NCBI RefSeq assembly: GCF_001307805.1
Contig: NZ_CP013862.1
Span: 1,178,001-1,242,000, forward strand
Direction of reading: 5' to 3'
Origin: Lentibacillus amyloliquefaciens
Lineage (GTDB): Bacteria; Bacillota; Bacilli; Bacillales; Amphibacillaceae
Length of the DNA stretch: 64,000 nucleotides
Shown: positions 50,435 to 60,886 of the stretch, piece after piece
Position numbering within the stretch: position 1 is the stretch's first letter
How the letters are laid out: every line of letters starts with the position of its first letter
The notes under the pieces: model-generated
What the model saw: the letters and a program-made list of their open reading frames with translations, nothing else
Told to the model about the DNA's origin: nothing
Databases searched by the model: none
Made by a program: the position numbers and the translations under genes

Positions 50435-50917
50435 ATGAAACGTCAGCATTCCTTTGCAGCCTATATCCTAATCGGCATTGGTGTTTACTTTTTATTACGG
50501 GAGCTGAAAATTCCCATTATAACTGACTTTTTTTCATGGCCGACATTACTTATTATTATTGGGATTGCATTACTTATACATAGTTATACATCCAAAGATT
50601 ATCAGCACCTGTTAAGCGGGACAATTGTGATGGGACTTGGGATCCACTTTCACGGCTTAAATCATTATAATTTCTGGATTGATCATTGGGCCGTTTATCC
50701 GCTGATCGCAGGTGTGGCATTTATCGTAAGAGCTTTAAGGACAAAACAGGGCATGCTTACCGGCATTTTGATCAGTGCTGTTTCCATTTTGCTGATTTTT
50801 TCCATACAATTGCCGGCAGCCTTTGACTGGATTTACGATTTAACATCACTGCTTGAACGATTCTGGCCACTTATATTAATCGGTATCGGAGTATATTGGC
50901 TCAAAAAGAAAAAGTAA
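50435..50917 (+). CDS. LiaF/LiaI-like (DUF5668-type) membrane protein
   Basis: 160 aa, with hydrophobic segments forming about five to six TM helices, rich in the IGIGVYFLLRE / WPLILIGIGVYWL pattern of LiaF N-terminal/DUF5668 proteins. LiaF-type relatives regulate envelope-stress two-component systems, but no liaRS genes are nearby and the cytoplasmic LiaF C-terminal domain is missing. GAAGGTGA fixes the ATG at 50435; the ATG 18 bases upstream overlaps that site. Divergent from hemA. Confidence 0.65.
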   Translation: MKRQHSFAAYILIGIGVYFLLRELKIPIITDFFSWPTLLIIIGIALLIHSYTSKDYQHLLSGTIVMGLGIHFHGLNHYNFWIDHWAVYPLIAGVAFIVRALRTKQGMLTGILISAVSILLIFSIQLPAAFDWIYDLTSLLERFWPLILIGIGVYWLKKKK

Positions 50918-50937
50918 AGCTTCATTTAACGTACTGA

Positions 50938-50976
50938 AAAATAATCCATCCCACGATGAGGGATGGATTATTTTTA
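50938..50976. terminator. bidirectional terminator (membrane protein / ysxC)
   Basis: AATAATCCATCCC and GGGATGGATTATTTTT form a strong stem between the converging genes, with A and T runs on both sides. Confidence 0.88.
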
Positions 50977-50988
50977 AAAGAAAAGCAT

Positions 50989-51570
50989 CTAAATAAACTG
51001 TCTAATCGCTTGCCAGGCGTCGTCTTTCCCTTCTCCTGTTTCGGCCGAGAAAGGAATGAGCACATCACCTGATTCAATATTTAACACCTGGTAAGCTTGC
51101 TTAATATGCTTAGAGCGTTTTCCTTTAGAGACTTTATCCAGCTTAGTTGCGATGACAATAATCGGAAGCTCATAATGTTTAAGAAAATCATACATCATAA
51201 CATCATCGGACGTTGGCTCATGGCGGATATCTGTAATCATGACACACGCTTTCAACGTGTCACGCACTGCAAAGTATTCCTCCATCATGCGGCCCCATTT
51301 TTCCCGTTCCTTTTTAGACACTTTAGCATAGCCGTATCCGGGGACATCAACAAAATAAAACATGTCATTTATTTTATAAAAATTCAACGTTTGCGTTTTA
51401 CCTGGCTTTGATGATGTTCTGGCCAGGTTTTTCCGCTGGATGAGATTATTGATAAATGATGATTTCCCGACATTTGAACGGCCGGCCAAGGCTATCTCAG
51501 GTAGCCGGTCGCTCGGATATTGCTTTTGACTAACCGCACTTATAACAATCTCTGCATTAGTTACTTTCAT
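50989..51570 (-). CDS. ysxC: ribosome-biogenesis GTPase YsxC/EngB
   Basis: Essential GTPase needed for late 50S assembly. 193 aa: Walker [51 protein letters not shown] 51570 after GGAGGAG, overlapping the end of lonA by 14 bases; conserved lonA-ysxC pair. Confidence 0.96.
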   Translation of the reverse strand: MKVTNAEIVISAVSQKQYPSDRLPEIALAGRSNVGKSSFINNLIQRKNLARTSSKPGKTQTLNFYKINDMFYFVDVPGYGYAKVSKKEREKWGRMMEEYFAVRDTLKACVMITDIRHEPTSDDVMMYDFLKHYELPIIVIATKLDKVSKGKRSKHIKQAYQVLNIESGDVLIPFSAETGEGKDDAWQAIRQFI

Positions 51571-53890
51571 GTTTCTCCTCCGTCAATGCATATGATAACA
51601 CCTGATCCAAATGGTTCACTTTAATAAAAGTCAGATCATCACGAACACTTTCAGGTATATCATCTATATCTTTTTCGTTTTCTTCCGGAATAATAATGGT
51701 CGTTAAACCTGCACGGTGTGCGCTTAATGATTTTTCTTTAAGACCGCCGATAGGCAAAACACGCCCGCGCAACGTTATTTCACCTGTCATACCAACTTCT
51801 TTTCTGACTTCTCTTTCGGTCAATGCCGAAACAAGTGCTGCCGCCATTGTTATACCGGCTGAAGGTCCATCTTTAGGTGTTGCACCCTCAGGAACATGAA
51901 TATGAATATCATTCTTCTCATGAAAATCAGGATCGATGTTCAGTTCTTCCGCACGGGACCGAATATAACTGAAAGCAGCCTGGGCTGACTCCTGCATCAC
52001 ATCTCCAAGCTTTCCGGTAAGTGTCAGTTTACCTTTTCCGGGATAATGCGATACTTCAATTGGTAATGTATCACCGCCGGCTGCTGTATATGCCAAACCG
52101 GTGGCAGCTCCGATCTGATTTTCCTGTTCCATTTGGCCATATCGAAAATGAGGTTTACCAAGCAATTCTTCTATATTGTTGTTTGTCACAACGATACGCT
52201 TACGATCGTTGGAAATGATCATTTTTGCGGCTTTCCTGCAAAGATTGGCAAGCTGACGTTCAAGGTTACGCACACCAGCTTCTCGGGTATAGGTTCGAAT
52301 CAAGGACATCAAAGCCTCATCACGAATCTGGAGATTGCTTTTTTTCAAGCCATTTTCTTTCAGTTGTTTCGGAAGCAGGTGCTCTTTGGCGATATGCAGC
52401 TTTTCCACTTCTGTATAGCCGGCTATGTTAATCAATTCCATACGGTCCAGCAATGGCCCCGGGATATTATTAACAAAGTTGGCTGTTGCGATAAAGAGCA
52501 CATTGGATAAATCGTACGTTTCCTCAATATAATGATCGCTAAAATTGCTGTTTTGCTCAGGGTCCAATACTTCGAGCATAGCTGAAGATGGATCTCCGCG
52601 GAAATCACTGACCATTTTATCAACTTCATCAAGCAGAAAGACCGGATTGACCGTTTTTGCTTTCTTCATTCCTTGTATAATTCTGCCAGGCATCGCCCCT
52701 ATATATGTGCGCCGATGCCCTCGGATTTCCGCTTCATCACGAATACCGCCCAGAGAAACACGGACAAAGTTCCGGTTAATAGAACGGGCTATTGAGTTCG
52801 CCAATGATGTTTTACCGACTCCCGGAGGCCCCACCAGACAGAGAATTGGTCCTTTAATTGATTGTGTCAGCTTCTGGACGGCAAGGTACTCCAATATCCG
52901 TTCCTTCACTTTATCCAGCCCATAGTGGTCTTCATCAAGTATATCGTGTGCTTTCTTAATTTCGATTGCATCTTCCGTTTTATCAGTCCAAGGAATGGCC
53001 AGAAGCCACTCGATATAGTTGCGGATAACTGAACTTTCAGCCGAGCTTTGCGGGACTTTTTCAAATCTGTTCAGTTCCTTCATGGCAACTTCTGTGACAC
53101 GCTCAGGCATATCAGAAGCTTCAACCTTTTCTCTGAGCTCTTCCACCTCGCCGGATTTGCCTTCTTTATCACCAAGTTCTTTTTGAATTGCCTTCAACTG
53201 CTCACGCAAATAGTATTCTTTTTGTGTTTTTTCCATTGATGTCTTCACACGTTGACCAATTTTCTTTTCCAAATCCAGCACTTTCTTCTCGTTTGTAATG
53301 AGCTGTATCAAATGCTGCAGCCGTTCCTTCACATTTATCATTTCCAGCAGTTCTTGTTTGTCCTTTATTTTCAAAGATAAGTGTGATGTGACTATATCGG
53401 CCAGCCTGCTTGGTTCATCAATATCTGAAACAGTAGCTAATGTCTCCTTAGTAATTTTTTGTGAAACTTTTATGTACTGTTCAAATTGCTTCAGAAGTGA
53501 TCGCATAAGGGCTTCTTCTTCATTTTGTTCACCATGTTCATCCTTCATTTTATAAACTTCTACAGTGAATTCATCATGATCATCGTCTATAAAACGAACG
53601 ATTTCTCCCCGTTCCAAACCTTCTACCAGGACACGTATCGTCCCATTTGGAAGTTTCAACATCTGTTTAACATATGCAAGTGTCCCGGTCCGGTATATAT
53701 CTTTCTCTTCAGGATCATCCAGGCTGACCTGTTTCTGGGCAGCAAGGAATATCGTCTGGTCTCCCATCATTGCTTTTTCAAGAGCTGCAACGGATTTATC
53801 GCGCCCGACATCAAGATGTAAAACCATCGATGGAAAAACGAGTATGCCGCGCAATGGCAGGAGGGGAAATTGTGTCGTTTCAGTCGTCAT
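51557..53890 (-). CDS. lonA: ATP-dependent protease LonA
   Basis: 777 aa: N-terminal substrate domain ([20 protein letters not shown]), AAA+ module ([29 protein letters not shown]) and a C-terminal protease domain with the Ser of [10 protein letters not shown] and the downstream Lys of [14 protein letters not shown] forming the dyad. Start ATG 53890 after GGAGGT; TATAAT lies shortly upstream. B. subtilis has lonB between clpX and lonA; here there is none. Confidence 0.97.
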   Translation of the reverse strand: MTTETTQFPLLPLRGILVFPSMVLHLDVGRDKSVAALEKAMMGDQTIFLAAQKQVSLDDPEEKDIYRTGTLAYVKQMLKLPNGTIRVLVEGLERGEIVRFIDDDHDEFTVEVYKMKDEHGEQNEEEALMRSLLKQFEQYIKVSQKITKETLATVSDIDEPSRLADIVTSHLSLKIKDKQELLEMINVKERLQHLIQLITNEKKVLDLEKKIGQRVKTSMEKTQKEYYLREQLKAIQKELGDKEGKSGEVEELREKVEASDMPERVTEVAMKELNRFEKVPQSSAESSVIRNYIEWLLAIPWTDKTEDAIEIKKAHDILDEDHYGLDKVKERILEYLAVQKLTQSIKGPILCLVGPPGVGKTSLANSIARSINRNFVRVSLGGIRDEAEIRGHRRTYIGAMPGRIIQGMKKAKTVNPVFLLDEVDKMVSDFRGDPSSAMLEVLDPEQNSNFSDHYIEETYDLSNVLFIATANFVNNIPGPLLDRMELINIAGYTEVEKLHIAKEHLLPKQLKENGLKKSNLQIRDEALMSLIRTYTREAGVRNLERQLANLCRKAAKMIISNDRKRIVVTNNNIEELLGKPHFRYGQMEQENQIGAATGLAYTAAGGDTLPIEVSHYPGKGKLTLTGKLGDVMQESAQAAFSYIRSRAEELNIDPDFHEKNDIHIHVPEGATPKDGPSAGITMAAALVSALTEREVRKEVGMTGEITLRGRVLPIGGLKEKSLSAHRAGLTTIIIPEENEKDIDDIPESVRDDLTFIKVNHLDQVLSYALTEEKHESN

Positions 53891-54273
53891 AGTATGTCTA
53901 CCTCCATTATACTGGAATTGATATGTAAGATATTCTTTTAAAAATGCACAACAGGAAAGTAATGAGCTTATAAGTTCTTGAACAATCAGTTGAATAGCTT
54001 ATTGCTTAAAGTCTATAGAAATCTTCCCTATTTGTAAATAATTAGAACTGGGAATTAGTATGACCTAACAGAACAGAACTACTCAAAATCAGACTTGGTT
54101 AAGGGGTCCTTTTTAAAAAATTGCTTTAAGAGGCCACTAAACAATATTGCAAAATAAAAAATGATATTAAACATAGAAAGAGACTGACATCAACCAGTCA
54201 GCCCCTTTTTGAAAAGCTTGTAAGAGGTGACCGACACATGTCAGCCCCTATGATGAAATAGTTTATATTTTGC
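53891..54273. other. intergenic region lonA-clpX (383 bp)
   Basis: AT-rich. Contains a TATAAT for lonA near the lonA side and a clpX terminator-like hairpin. Nothing resembling lonB was seen in any frame. Confidence 0.6.
54172..54205 (-). terminator. probable terminator of clpX
   Basis: Minus strand GACTG GTTGATGT CAGTC followed by TCTTTCT. A second related GGGGCTGACATG motif lies closer to the clpX stop. Confidence 0.5.
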
Positions 54274-55554
54274 CTATGCGCTTTCTTTAGGTATTTTTTC
54301 ATTTTCATCAATTACCGTGCCATCATGGAAAACCAGCTTCGGTCTGCCTTTTTCATTCTTCACCGTTTCTTTTGTAATGATACATTTCTCAATATCGTCA
54401 CGTGATGGCAGTTCGAACATAACATCGAGCATAAGACTTTCAATAATTGAACGTAAGCCGCGTGCACCGGTTTTTCGTTCAATGGCATTATTCGCAATAC
54501 CCCTCAGCGCCTCGTCTTCAAATTCAAGCTCTACGTTATCAATTTCAAAGAGTTTTTCATATTGTTTAACAAGCGCGTTCTTCGGCTTTGTCAGTATTTC
54601 AACCAATGCGTCTTCATCCAATGGGGCAAGACTGCCTATAACCGGGATACGCCCAATGAATTCCGGTATCAGACCATACCGAAGCAGATCTTCAGGCAAT
54701 ACTTTCTGCAGCAATTCGCTCTGGTCCAGATCCTGTTCTGTATTATCAGAACCGAATCCGATCACTTTCTTGCCTAAGCGGCGTTTAATGATTTGATCAA
54801 TGCCATCGAAGGCTCCACCGACAATGAACAGTACGTTGGTCGTGTCAATTTGGATGAATTCCTGATGCGGATGTTTACGCCCGCCTTGTGGGGGAACACT
54901 CGCAACGGTACCTTCCAATATTTTCAAGAGAGCTTGCTGTACACCCTCACCCGAAACATCACGCGTAATGGAAGGATTCTCTGATTTACGGGCTACTTTA
55001 TCGATTTCATCGATATAAATAATCCCTTTTTCAGCTTTTTCCACATCATAATCCGCAGCCTGAATCAGCTTCAGCAAAATGTTTTCAACATCTTCACCGA
55101 CATAACCCGCTTCTGTCAGGGACGTGGCATCAGCCATTGTAAATGGAACATTCAAGATTCTGGCAAGAGTTTGAGCCAGCAATGTTTTACCTGAGCCAGT
55201 CGGTCCCAGCATAGCAATGTTACTTTTTGCCACTTCAACACCATCGGAATTTTGCTGTGCCGCGTTAACCCGTTTATAGTGGTTATAAACCGCTACTGAT
55301 AAGTTTTTCTTTGCTTCTTCCTGACCGATGACATAATCAGCAAGTGTCTCATTAATTTCTTTTGGCTTCGGAAGCTCTTCAAATTCTGTTGCTTCCTCTG
55401 TGCCAAGTTCTTCTTCCACTATTTCTGTGCAAAGTTCAATACATTCATCACATATATAAACGCCCGGACCGGCTACTAATTTGCGAACTTGATCCTGACT
55501 TTTTCCGCAGAATGAACATTTAAGTTGTCCCTTCTCTTCGTTAAATTTAAACAT
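54274..55554 (-). CDS. clpX: Clp protease ATPase subunit ClpX
   Basis: Unfoldase that feeds ClpP. 426 aa: N-terminal zinc-binding domain ([21 protein letters not shown]), Walker [29 protein letters not shown], pore loop GYVGEDVE and an IGF-type ClpP-docking loop near [11 protein letters not shown] 55554 after AGGAGTG. Downstream of tig as in B. subtilis. Confidence 0.98.
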   Translation of the reverse strand: MFKFNEEKGQLKCSFCGKSQDQVRKLVAGPGVYICDECIELCTEIVEEELGTEEATEFEELPKPKEINETLADYVIGQEEAKKNLSVAVYNHYKRVNAAQQNSDGVEVAKSNIAMLGPTGSGKTLLAQTLARILNVPFTMADATSLTEAGYVGEDVENILLKLIQAADYDVEKAEKGIIYIDEIDKVARKSENPSITRDVSGEGVQQALLKILEGTVASVPPQGGRKHPHQEFIQIDTTNVLFIVGGAFDGIDQIIKRRLGKKVIGFGSDNTEQDLDQSELLQKVLPEDLLRYGLIPEFIGRIPVIGSLAPLDEDALVEILTKPKNALVKQYEKLFEIDNVELEFEDEALRGIANNAIERKTGARGLRSIIESLMLDVMFELPSRDDIEKCIITKETVKNEKGRPKLVFHDGTVIDENEKIPKESA

Positions 55555-55787
55555 TACATTTCACTCCTAAAGTTTGCATACATTTTAACTTAAAGTCATC
55601 ATATCAAATCAAAATGCGAAAACAAAATAATAACTCTTTTCAAGTCAATCTTTGTTTAAACTACTTAACCCAAAGAGGTCAAAGTATTATTTAGCGTGTA
55701 TTGTTAAGCAAACATTCACCTGTTTTGTCCCTATACTTTATTATCTTATGAGGATTCATCGGATAAGATAACAAAATTTATGAAAGC

Positions 55788-55822
55788 ATAAAGCAAGGTA
55801 CGACTTTCGCACCTTGCTTTAT
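55788..55822 (-). terminator. terminator of tig
   Basis: ATAAAGCAAGGT (55788-55799) pairs with ACCTTGCTTTAT (55811-55822); 30 bases past the tig stop. Confidence 0.75.
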
Positions 55823-55851
55823 CATGATGATTAACCCTATCATATTTGAGT

Positions 55852-57138
55852 TTAAACGGCTTTGCTATGCTCTACCAGAAACTCAATTGATTTTCTTGAT
55901 TTGAGTTCTTCTTTAAGCGCATCAGTGTTGCCGCCCAGCATCTGCTTGAGCTGTTCAACTTCAGTGCCGTACATAGACGCCATATTGCTCAATTCTTTGT
56001 CAACATCTTCGTCTGACACTTCCAGATTTTCAGCATAGAAAATAGCCTCAAGCGTTAAATTGGTTTTAACACGCTTCTGTGCATCTTCACGCATCTGTTC
56101 TTTCAGGGCGTCTTTATCCTGACCTGAGAACTGGTAGTACATATCCAATGTCATACCCTGCATTTGCAGACGCTGTTCAAACTCCTGAAGCATGCGGTCG
56201 AGTTCACTCTCAACCATTGCTTCCGGAATTTCCACCTCAGCGTTATCTGATGCTTTTTCAATCAATGTTTCCTGTTTCTTATTCTCAGCATCCTGTTCTT
56301 TTTGACTTTGCAATTCATCTTTTTTCTTTTCTTTTAATTCATCAAGCGTTTCAACTTCTTCGTCAACATCTTTGGCAAATTCATCGTCTAGTTCAGGTAG
56401 TTCTTTCGTTTTAATATCATGAATTGTCACGCTGAACACCGCTTCTTTACCTGCCAGATGCTCAGCATGGTAATCTTCAGGGAATGTCACTTTGACTTCG
56501 GTTTCTTCGTCTGAAGACTTTCCAATTAATTCTTCTTCAAAACCTGGGATGAATTGACCTGATCCGATTTCAAGTGAATAATCTTCACCTTTTCCGCCTT
56601 CAAATGCTTCGCCATCGATAAACCCTTCAAAATCCATTACGACAGTGTCGCCTTCCTCAATGTTCCCTTCTTCTTTCACAATGAGTTCGGCATGATGTTC
56701 ACGCTGATGCTCCAATTCATGATCAACATCTTCATCAGTTACTTCAACTGTTTCTTCTTCAACTTCCAATCCTTTATAGTCACCAAGCGTGACTTCCGGC
56801 TTAACATTCACAGTTGCTTTAAAAATTAAATCTTTCCCTTTTTCAATCTGTTCAATGTCAACGTCCGGTTGTTCAATTGGTTCAATTTCTGTTTCTTCTA
56901 CAGCTTTTGTATAAGCATCAGGCAAGACAATATCTACAGCATCCTGATACAAGGATTCAACGCCAAAGCGGGATTCAAATAATTTACGAGGTACTTTCCC
57001 TTTACGAAAACCAGGGACTTGAACATCTTGTACAACTTTTTTAAAAGACTGGTCCAATGCTTTATCAAATTCGTCGGCACTGACCTCAATTGTCAGAACA
57101 CCTTGATTTCCTTCCTGTTTTTCCCATTTTGCTGACAT
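55852..57138 (-). CDS. tig: trigger factor (ribosome-bound chaperone/PPIase)
   Basis: 428 aa: N-terminal ribosome-binding domain with the signature [19 protein letters not shown], a central FKBP-type PPIase ([20 protein letters not shown]) and a helical C-terminal chaperone domain. The protein is strongly acidic, which would suit a salt-tolerant host. ATG 57138 after GGAGGG. Confidence 0.98.
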   Translation of the reverse strand: MSAKWEKQEGNQGVLTIEVSADEFDKALDQSFKKVVQDVQVPGFRKGKVPRKLFESRFGVESLYQDAVDIVLPDAYTKAVEETEIEPIEQPDVDIEQIEKGKDLIFKATVNVKPEVTLGDYKGLEVEEETVEVTDEDVDHELEHQREHHAELIVKEEGNIEEGDTVVMDFEGFIDGEAFEGGKGEDYSLEIGSGQFIPGFEEELIGKSSDEETEVKVTFPEDYHAEHLAGKEAVFSVTIHDIKTKELPELDDEFAKDVDEEVETLDELKEKKKDELQSQKEQDAENKKQETLIEKASDNAEVEIPEAMVESELDRMLQEFEQRLQMQGMTLDMYYQFSGQDKDALKEQMREDAQKRVKTNLTLEAIFYAENLEVSDEDVDKELSNMASMYGTEVEQLKQMLGGNTDALKEELKSRKSIEFLVEHSKAV

Positions 57139-57271
57139 ACCATACCCTCCAAAATCTATTATTCCTTTAATTATAACGGTTCATTACAATATCAATTTAT
57201 AATGAGCAAATTTGCACCAACTCATTATAACATATATATACCGCCTTTCAACCATAACACGTTTGACTGCT

Positions 57272-58251
57272 TCAAGCTTCAATGATGGTGGAATATAAAG
57301 CTTCACACATTTTTATTTCATCCATATATTGGATTATTTTTCGATTATCATGCTCGCGATTCCTATTATGTATATCTAAATAATTTTCCCCAATTGCCGT
57401 TAAAGCCTCAGCTATTGAATCAGCATCTTCGACAGCAGGCATCATGGGATACCTGACATAGAGATAATGGCTCAATAATTGGTCCATTAAGTTGAATAAT
57501 GTCGGGTTCTCATGTTCCAACTCACTGATAATCCCAGTATCTGCTGCATTGCCGGATGATCTTCTAAAGCAGGTAGGTGTTCAGGTGTTATTGTCTGCTT
57601 TACCCCAAGTTTATGTATAATCACTTCTTCTGAAATACTTTTATCTTTCAGCCATAGAAATATAGCTGTCTTTGTCACCGGGTGCACACGATTATCAGTC
57701 AAGAGTGCCATTATTTGCTCAGTTGGCGTCATATCGATTTTGCGAATTTGTTCAACCAGCGTATATTGATGTGCATGATTCTCTTCTTGGACCGCCTTAA
57801 ATAAATCGTTTATATATTCCGGTGCTTTTTCGTCTCGTATATCACGGCGCATCTTTTTGCTCATGTCGAATAATTGCCGGAATTGCTCTCTTATTTCCTC
57901 CGGTAAAGCATCAGTTTCCAGCTCCTGTTCTGCCTGGTTCATAAGTAGCTCATACTGGCTCGTCTGGAATAAAATCGTTAAGTAGATATGCACATAATGA
58001 TAATAATGCACATCTTTTTGTAATAACAATGCTTCGCAAAAATCCTGCGCCTCTTTAAATCGATTCAGTTCCATCAGGCACATTAGTTTACCGATGTTCA
58101 CTTCATGATTTTCATTCCCGAAAAGAAGCAGCTGATTAAGCTTTTCAAGTGCTTCTTCATATCTTTTCTCTTTGAGTGCCTTTAGGCTTTCTTCTTCTAA
58201 AACTTTACGCCATTTTGGAAAAAGCACGACATTTTCAGAATGTCTGGCCAT
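57272..58251 (-). pseudogene. ysoA: YsoA-like TPR protein, frameshifted
   Basis: Tetratricopeptide-like helical protein; in B. subtilis ysoA also lies upstream of tig. The first frame (ATG 58251, AAAGGAGGG upstream) covers about 240 residues of TPR-like repeats (EALEKLNQLLLFG, FKEAQDFCEALLLQ), then enters a wrong frame after MQQILG. Adding one G to the GGG at 57535-57533 gives ISELEHENPTLFNLMDQL and continues to a normal end at 57272 (about 326 aa). A single-base error or mutation. Confidence 0.75.
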
Positions 58252-58428
58252 AAATTCCCTCCTTTCAATTTTAAATAAAAGAATGTTTACCTTAAAAGAT
58301 GTTAACCTTCACCATACAAATTAACTAATAATAGATAGCAATTCCCTTGAAAAGACAAAATAAAACCTGTTATCCATTGATGTTTTAAACTTTATATTAT
58401 CATATGCAATGCCTCTTTCGCCATACTA

Positions 58429-58457
58429 TTGACAAATCAGTTGAAAATGCATATAAT
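58429..58457 (+). promoter_or_regulatory. consensus sigma-A promoter of the tRNA pair
   Basis: TTGACA (58429-58434), exactly 17 bases, TATAAT (58452-58457); both hexamers match consensus perfectly, 35 bases before tRNA-Gly. Confidence 0.93.
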
Positions 58458-58492
58458 AATTCTTGTCCGATAAAAGAGTATTTATCCATCAT

Positions 58493-58566
58493 GCGGGTGT
58501 AGTTTAGTGGTAAAACCTCAGCCTTCCAAGCTGATGTCGTGGGTTCGATTCCCATCACCCGCTCCA
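58493..58566 (+). tRNA. tRNA-Gly (anticodon TCC)
   Basis: Acceptor GCGGGTG pairs with CACCCGC; the anticodon loop CTTCCAA in the CAGC/GCTG stem gives TCC; T loop GTTCGATTC. CCA is encoded (58564-58566). Confidence 0.96.
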
Positions 58567-58576
58567 TACATATTCT

Positions 58577-58650
58577 GTCCCAGTAGCTCAGCAGGATAGA
58601 GCAATAGCCTTCTAAGCTATGGGTCGCAGGTTCGAATCCTGCCTGGGACA
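58577..58650 (+). tRNA. tRNA-Arg (anticodon TCT)
   Basis: Acceptor GTCCCAG pairs with CTGGGAC; anticodon loop CTTCTAA in the TAGC/GCTA stem gives TCT; T loop GTTCGAATC. The discriminator A is followed by CTT, so CCA is not encoded, unlike the neighbouring tRNA-Gly. Confidence 0.96.
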
Positions 58651-58657
58651 CTTGATT

Positions 58658-58696
58658 AAAAAAGCCTGGTATCTTCTATAAGATACTGGGCTTTTT
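58658..58696. terminator. terminator of the tRNA pair / ysnB
   Basis: AAAAAAGCC-GGTATCTT / AAGATACT-GGCTTTTT hairpin between tRNA-Arg and the convergent ysnB stop; works on both strands. Confidence 0.9.
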
Positions 58697-58703
58697 CTAT
58701 TCG

Positions 58704-59216
58704 TCAGACTAAAGACGTATTTATAGATATTTCATCAAGATGTTCTCCATCGACCGTATAGAAGCGAACATCAATGCTATTGAGCGTATCCCACTCCATC
58801 ATGATATACGTTTTTTCTGTTCTTCCCCTGGGCAGAAGGACACTTCCCGGATTTAAAAGCAGCTGATTGCCGACTTTTTCTGCAGCTGCAGTATGTGTAT
58901 GACCGAAACAGACAACCTGTGCATGCTGCTCTTCAGCTCGATATGCAATCGCAAGCGGATTTGATTTGACCTGATGCAAATGGCCATGTGCAATAAAAAA
59001 CGTCAAGTTGTCAACAGTACTAACCTGTTCTTCCGGAAATCTGGCATCGGTATCGCAATTTCCCGCAACTTTAATGAACCCTTTCAATGCCGGGTCATCC
59101 ATTTCCAGTTCAGAATCGCCGCAATGAATTTTATAATCCGCATTATGCCGGCTGTTTATCACAGCAAGCTCTTCTGTGGACCCATGACTGTCACTGACAA
59201 TTAATACGCTTGGCAT
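58704..59216 (-). CDS. ysnB: YfcE/MJ0936-type metallophosphoesterase
   Basis: 170 aa calcineurin-like phosphoesterase. The five metal motifs are visible: SDSHG, CGDSE, AGNCD, FIAHGH and FGHTH, then LNPGSV. Natural substrate unknown. Cotranscribed with rdgB and rph as in B. subtilis (rph-ysnA-ysnB). ATG 59216 after GAGGTGA. Confidence 0.92.
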   Translation of the reverse strand: MPSVLIVSDSHGSTEELAVINSRHNADYKIHCGDSELEMDDPALKGFIKVAGNCDTDARFPEEQVSTVDNLTFFIAHGHLHQVKSNPLAIAYRAEEQHAQVVCFGHTHTAAAEKVGNQLLLNPGSVLLPRGRTEKTYIMMEWDTLNSIDVRFYTVDGEHLDEISINTSLV

Positions 59217-59233
59217 ACTATCACCTCATCTGT

Positions 59234-59824
59234 TTACTGCAAATGTATAACCCAATCTTCTAATTTTTTAATGGCATCGCTCCGGTGGCTGATTTTATTT
59301 TTTTCCTCAGGCGAAAGCTCTGCCATTGTTTGAGTATACCCGACAGGTATAAAAATCGGATCATAGCCAAAACCGTTTTCTCCTGCCTGGACAGTGGCAA
59401 TCTTCCCTTCACAATATCCTTTTTTGAATATTGTCATCTCTCCGGGCACTGCTACCGCCAGAATACATACAAACCGCGCAGATCGCTCGGTACTCTCCTG
59501 CAGTTCATGCATGACCTTATCGATATTCGCCTGATCATCTTTTGGCTCACCGGCATATCTTGCAGAAAAAATTCCCGGCCGTCCGTCAAGTGTATCAATC
59601 ATCAATCCGGAATCGTCAGCCAGAACAGGTATCTGCATTGATTCTGAAATCTGTTCTGCTTTCAGTGCCGCGTTTTCTTCAAATGTTGAACCGGTTTCCT
59701 CAATATCATTAATTTCTTCCTGCAATTCCAGCAATGAAATGGCGTTAATGCCATATTTTTCAAAAAATGATTTAAACTCATTTGCTTTTCCTTTGTTTTT
59801 CGTAGCAATAACCAGTTCCTTCAT
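59234..59824 (-). CDS. rdgB: XTP/dITP diphosphatase (RdgB/YsnA)
   Basis: Removes non-canonical purine NTPs (XTP, dITP), keeping them out of DNA. 196 aa: N-terminal [29 protein letters not shown], and the C-terminal [19 protein letters not shown]. The ATG at 59824 overlaps the rph stop as ATGA, indicating coupled translation. Confidence 0.96.
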   Translation of the reverse strand: MKELVIATKNKGKANEFKSFFEKYGINAISLLELQEEINDIEETGSTFEENAALKAEQISESMQIPVLADDSGLMIDTLDGRPGIFSARYAGEPKDDQANIDKVMHELQESTERSARFVCILAVAVPGEMTIFKKGYCEGKIATVQAGENGFGYDPIFIPVGYTQTMAELSPEEKNKISHRSDAIKKLEDWVIHLQ

Positions 59825-60588
59825 GATAAATCTTCCTTCGTTTGAATCGTTTCACCGATGCGGTCAGCGCGTTCTTTCAGGATTGATTTTTGAATTGTAT
59901 TTAATTCCTTTGCGCCCTCATTGGCCAGTCCAAGCATCGTTTGCAGCTGGCTGCCTGTGAAAGTTGCTTCTTCCCCGGTTCCCTGGATTTCAATAAACTC
60001 GCCTTCTCCTGTCATAACGACATTCATATCCACAGACGCTTCGGAATCCTCCTGATAGTTTAAATCAAGCAGTTCTGTGCGATTTTGTGTAATACCAACA
60101 GAAATAGCTGCCAGAAAATCAGTTACAGGCATTTTTTTGATTTTCTTATCCTCAAGAAGTTTATGAAAAGCTAAAACCACAGCTACAAATGCACCGGTAA
60201 TCGATGCTGTTCGTGTCCCGCCATCAGCTTGAATAACATCACAATCAACCCATACGGTGCGTTCCCCGATTTGGTTCAGGTCGACTACTGATCTTAGTGC
60301 ACGTCCGATTAGCCGTTGGATTTCCATTGTTCTTCCGCTCACTTTTCCTTTGGAAGACTCCCGGATATTACGCTGCTGTGTAGCTCTTGGCAGCATTGCA
60401 TATTCCGCCGTTATCCATCCTTTTCCCTGGCCGCGCATAAAAGGGGGCACCCGGTCTTCAATACTTGCATTGCATATAACTTTCGTATCCCCGAATTCAA
60501 TCAGTACCGAGCCTTCAGGGTGTTTAATATAGTCTGGCGTAATGGTTACTTGCCGAATTTCATTATTATTTCGTTGATCATTTCTCAA
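59821..60588 (-). CDS. rph: ribonuclease PH
   Basis: Phosphate-dependent 3'-5' exoribonuclease trimming tRNA and rRNA ends. 255 aa: [50 protein letters not shown]. The start is a TTG at 60588; AAAGGAGG lies 11 bases upstream, a slightly long spacing. Family B copy B6 ends just before this ribosome site. Confidence 0.95.
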   Translation of the reverse strand: MRNDQRNNNEIRQVTITPDYIKHPEGSVLIEFGDTKVICNASIEDRVPPFMRGQGKGWITAEYAMLPRATQQRNIRESSKGKVSGRTMEIQRLIGRALRSVVDLNQIGERTVWVDCDVIQADGGTRTASITGAFVAVVLAFHKLLEDKKIKKMPVTDFLAAISVGITQNRTELLDLNYQEDSEASVDMNVVMTGEGEFIEIQGTGEEATFTGSQLQTMLGLANEGAKELNTIQKSILKERADRIGETIQTKEDLS

Positions 60589-60610
60589 TGGAACCCTTGC
60601 CTCCTTTATT

Positions 60611-60771
60611 TATCCCGCATGTAACGGGCAGTAATATCCTCACTTCAAGATTATACTGTAAAACCAGGAAAGTTAAGTGAAGGTAAACTGCCCGTAGATG
60701 TCCGATTCTGCTCAACTAACAATCAGAGTGGGGATGAAGAATCCCCACCACTGACTGAAGTTTAGCTTTAT
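60611..60771 (-). repeat. family B structured repeat, copy B6
   Basis: Reverse orientation. Hairpin 1 GTGGGGAT/ATCCCCAC flanked by TCAG/CTGA. Linker GAGCAGAATCGGACATCTA. Hairpin 2 outer stem CGGGCAGT/ACTGCCCG around a long inner arm. Bordered by ATAAA on both sides. Lies in the rph leader, touching its ribosome site. Confidence 0.85.
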
Positions 60772-60831
60772 GCATCCATGGTTATCCTAACATATTTTTT
60801 CCTGTCAGACATAAATTATTAATACCATTCA

Positions 60832-60862
60832 AAAGAAAAAAAGACTGCCGGGCACAGTCTTT
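60832..60862 (-). terminator. terminator of gerM
   Basis: AAGACTG CCGGGCA CAGTCTT stem with a T run on the minus strand, shortly after the gerM stop. Confidence 0.82.
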
Positions 60863-60886
60863 CTTAGCTTTACCAGTCTCCTGCAA

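Noticed and set aside
50435..50917. LiaF regulator of a cell-envelope two-component system
   Set aside because: Only the membrane part is present and no histidine kinase or response regulator is nearby; kept as LiaF-like membrane protein only.
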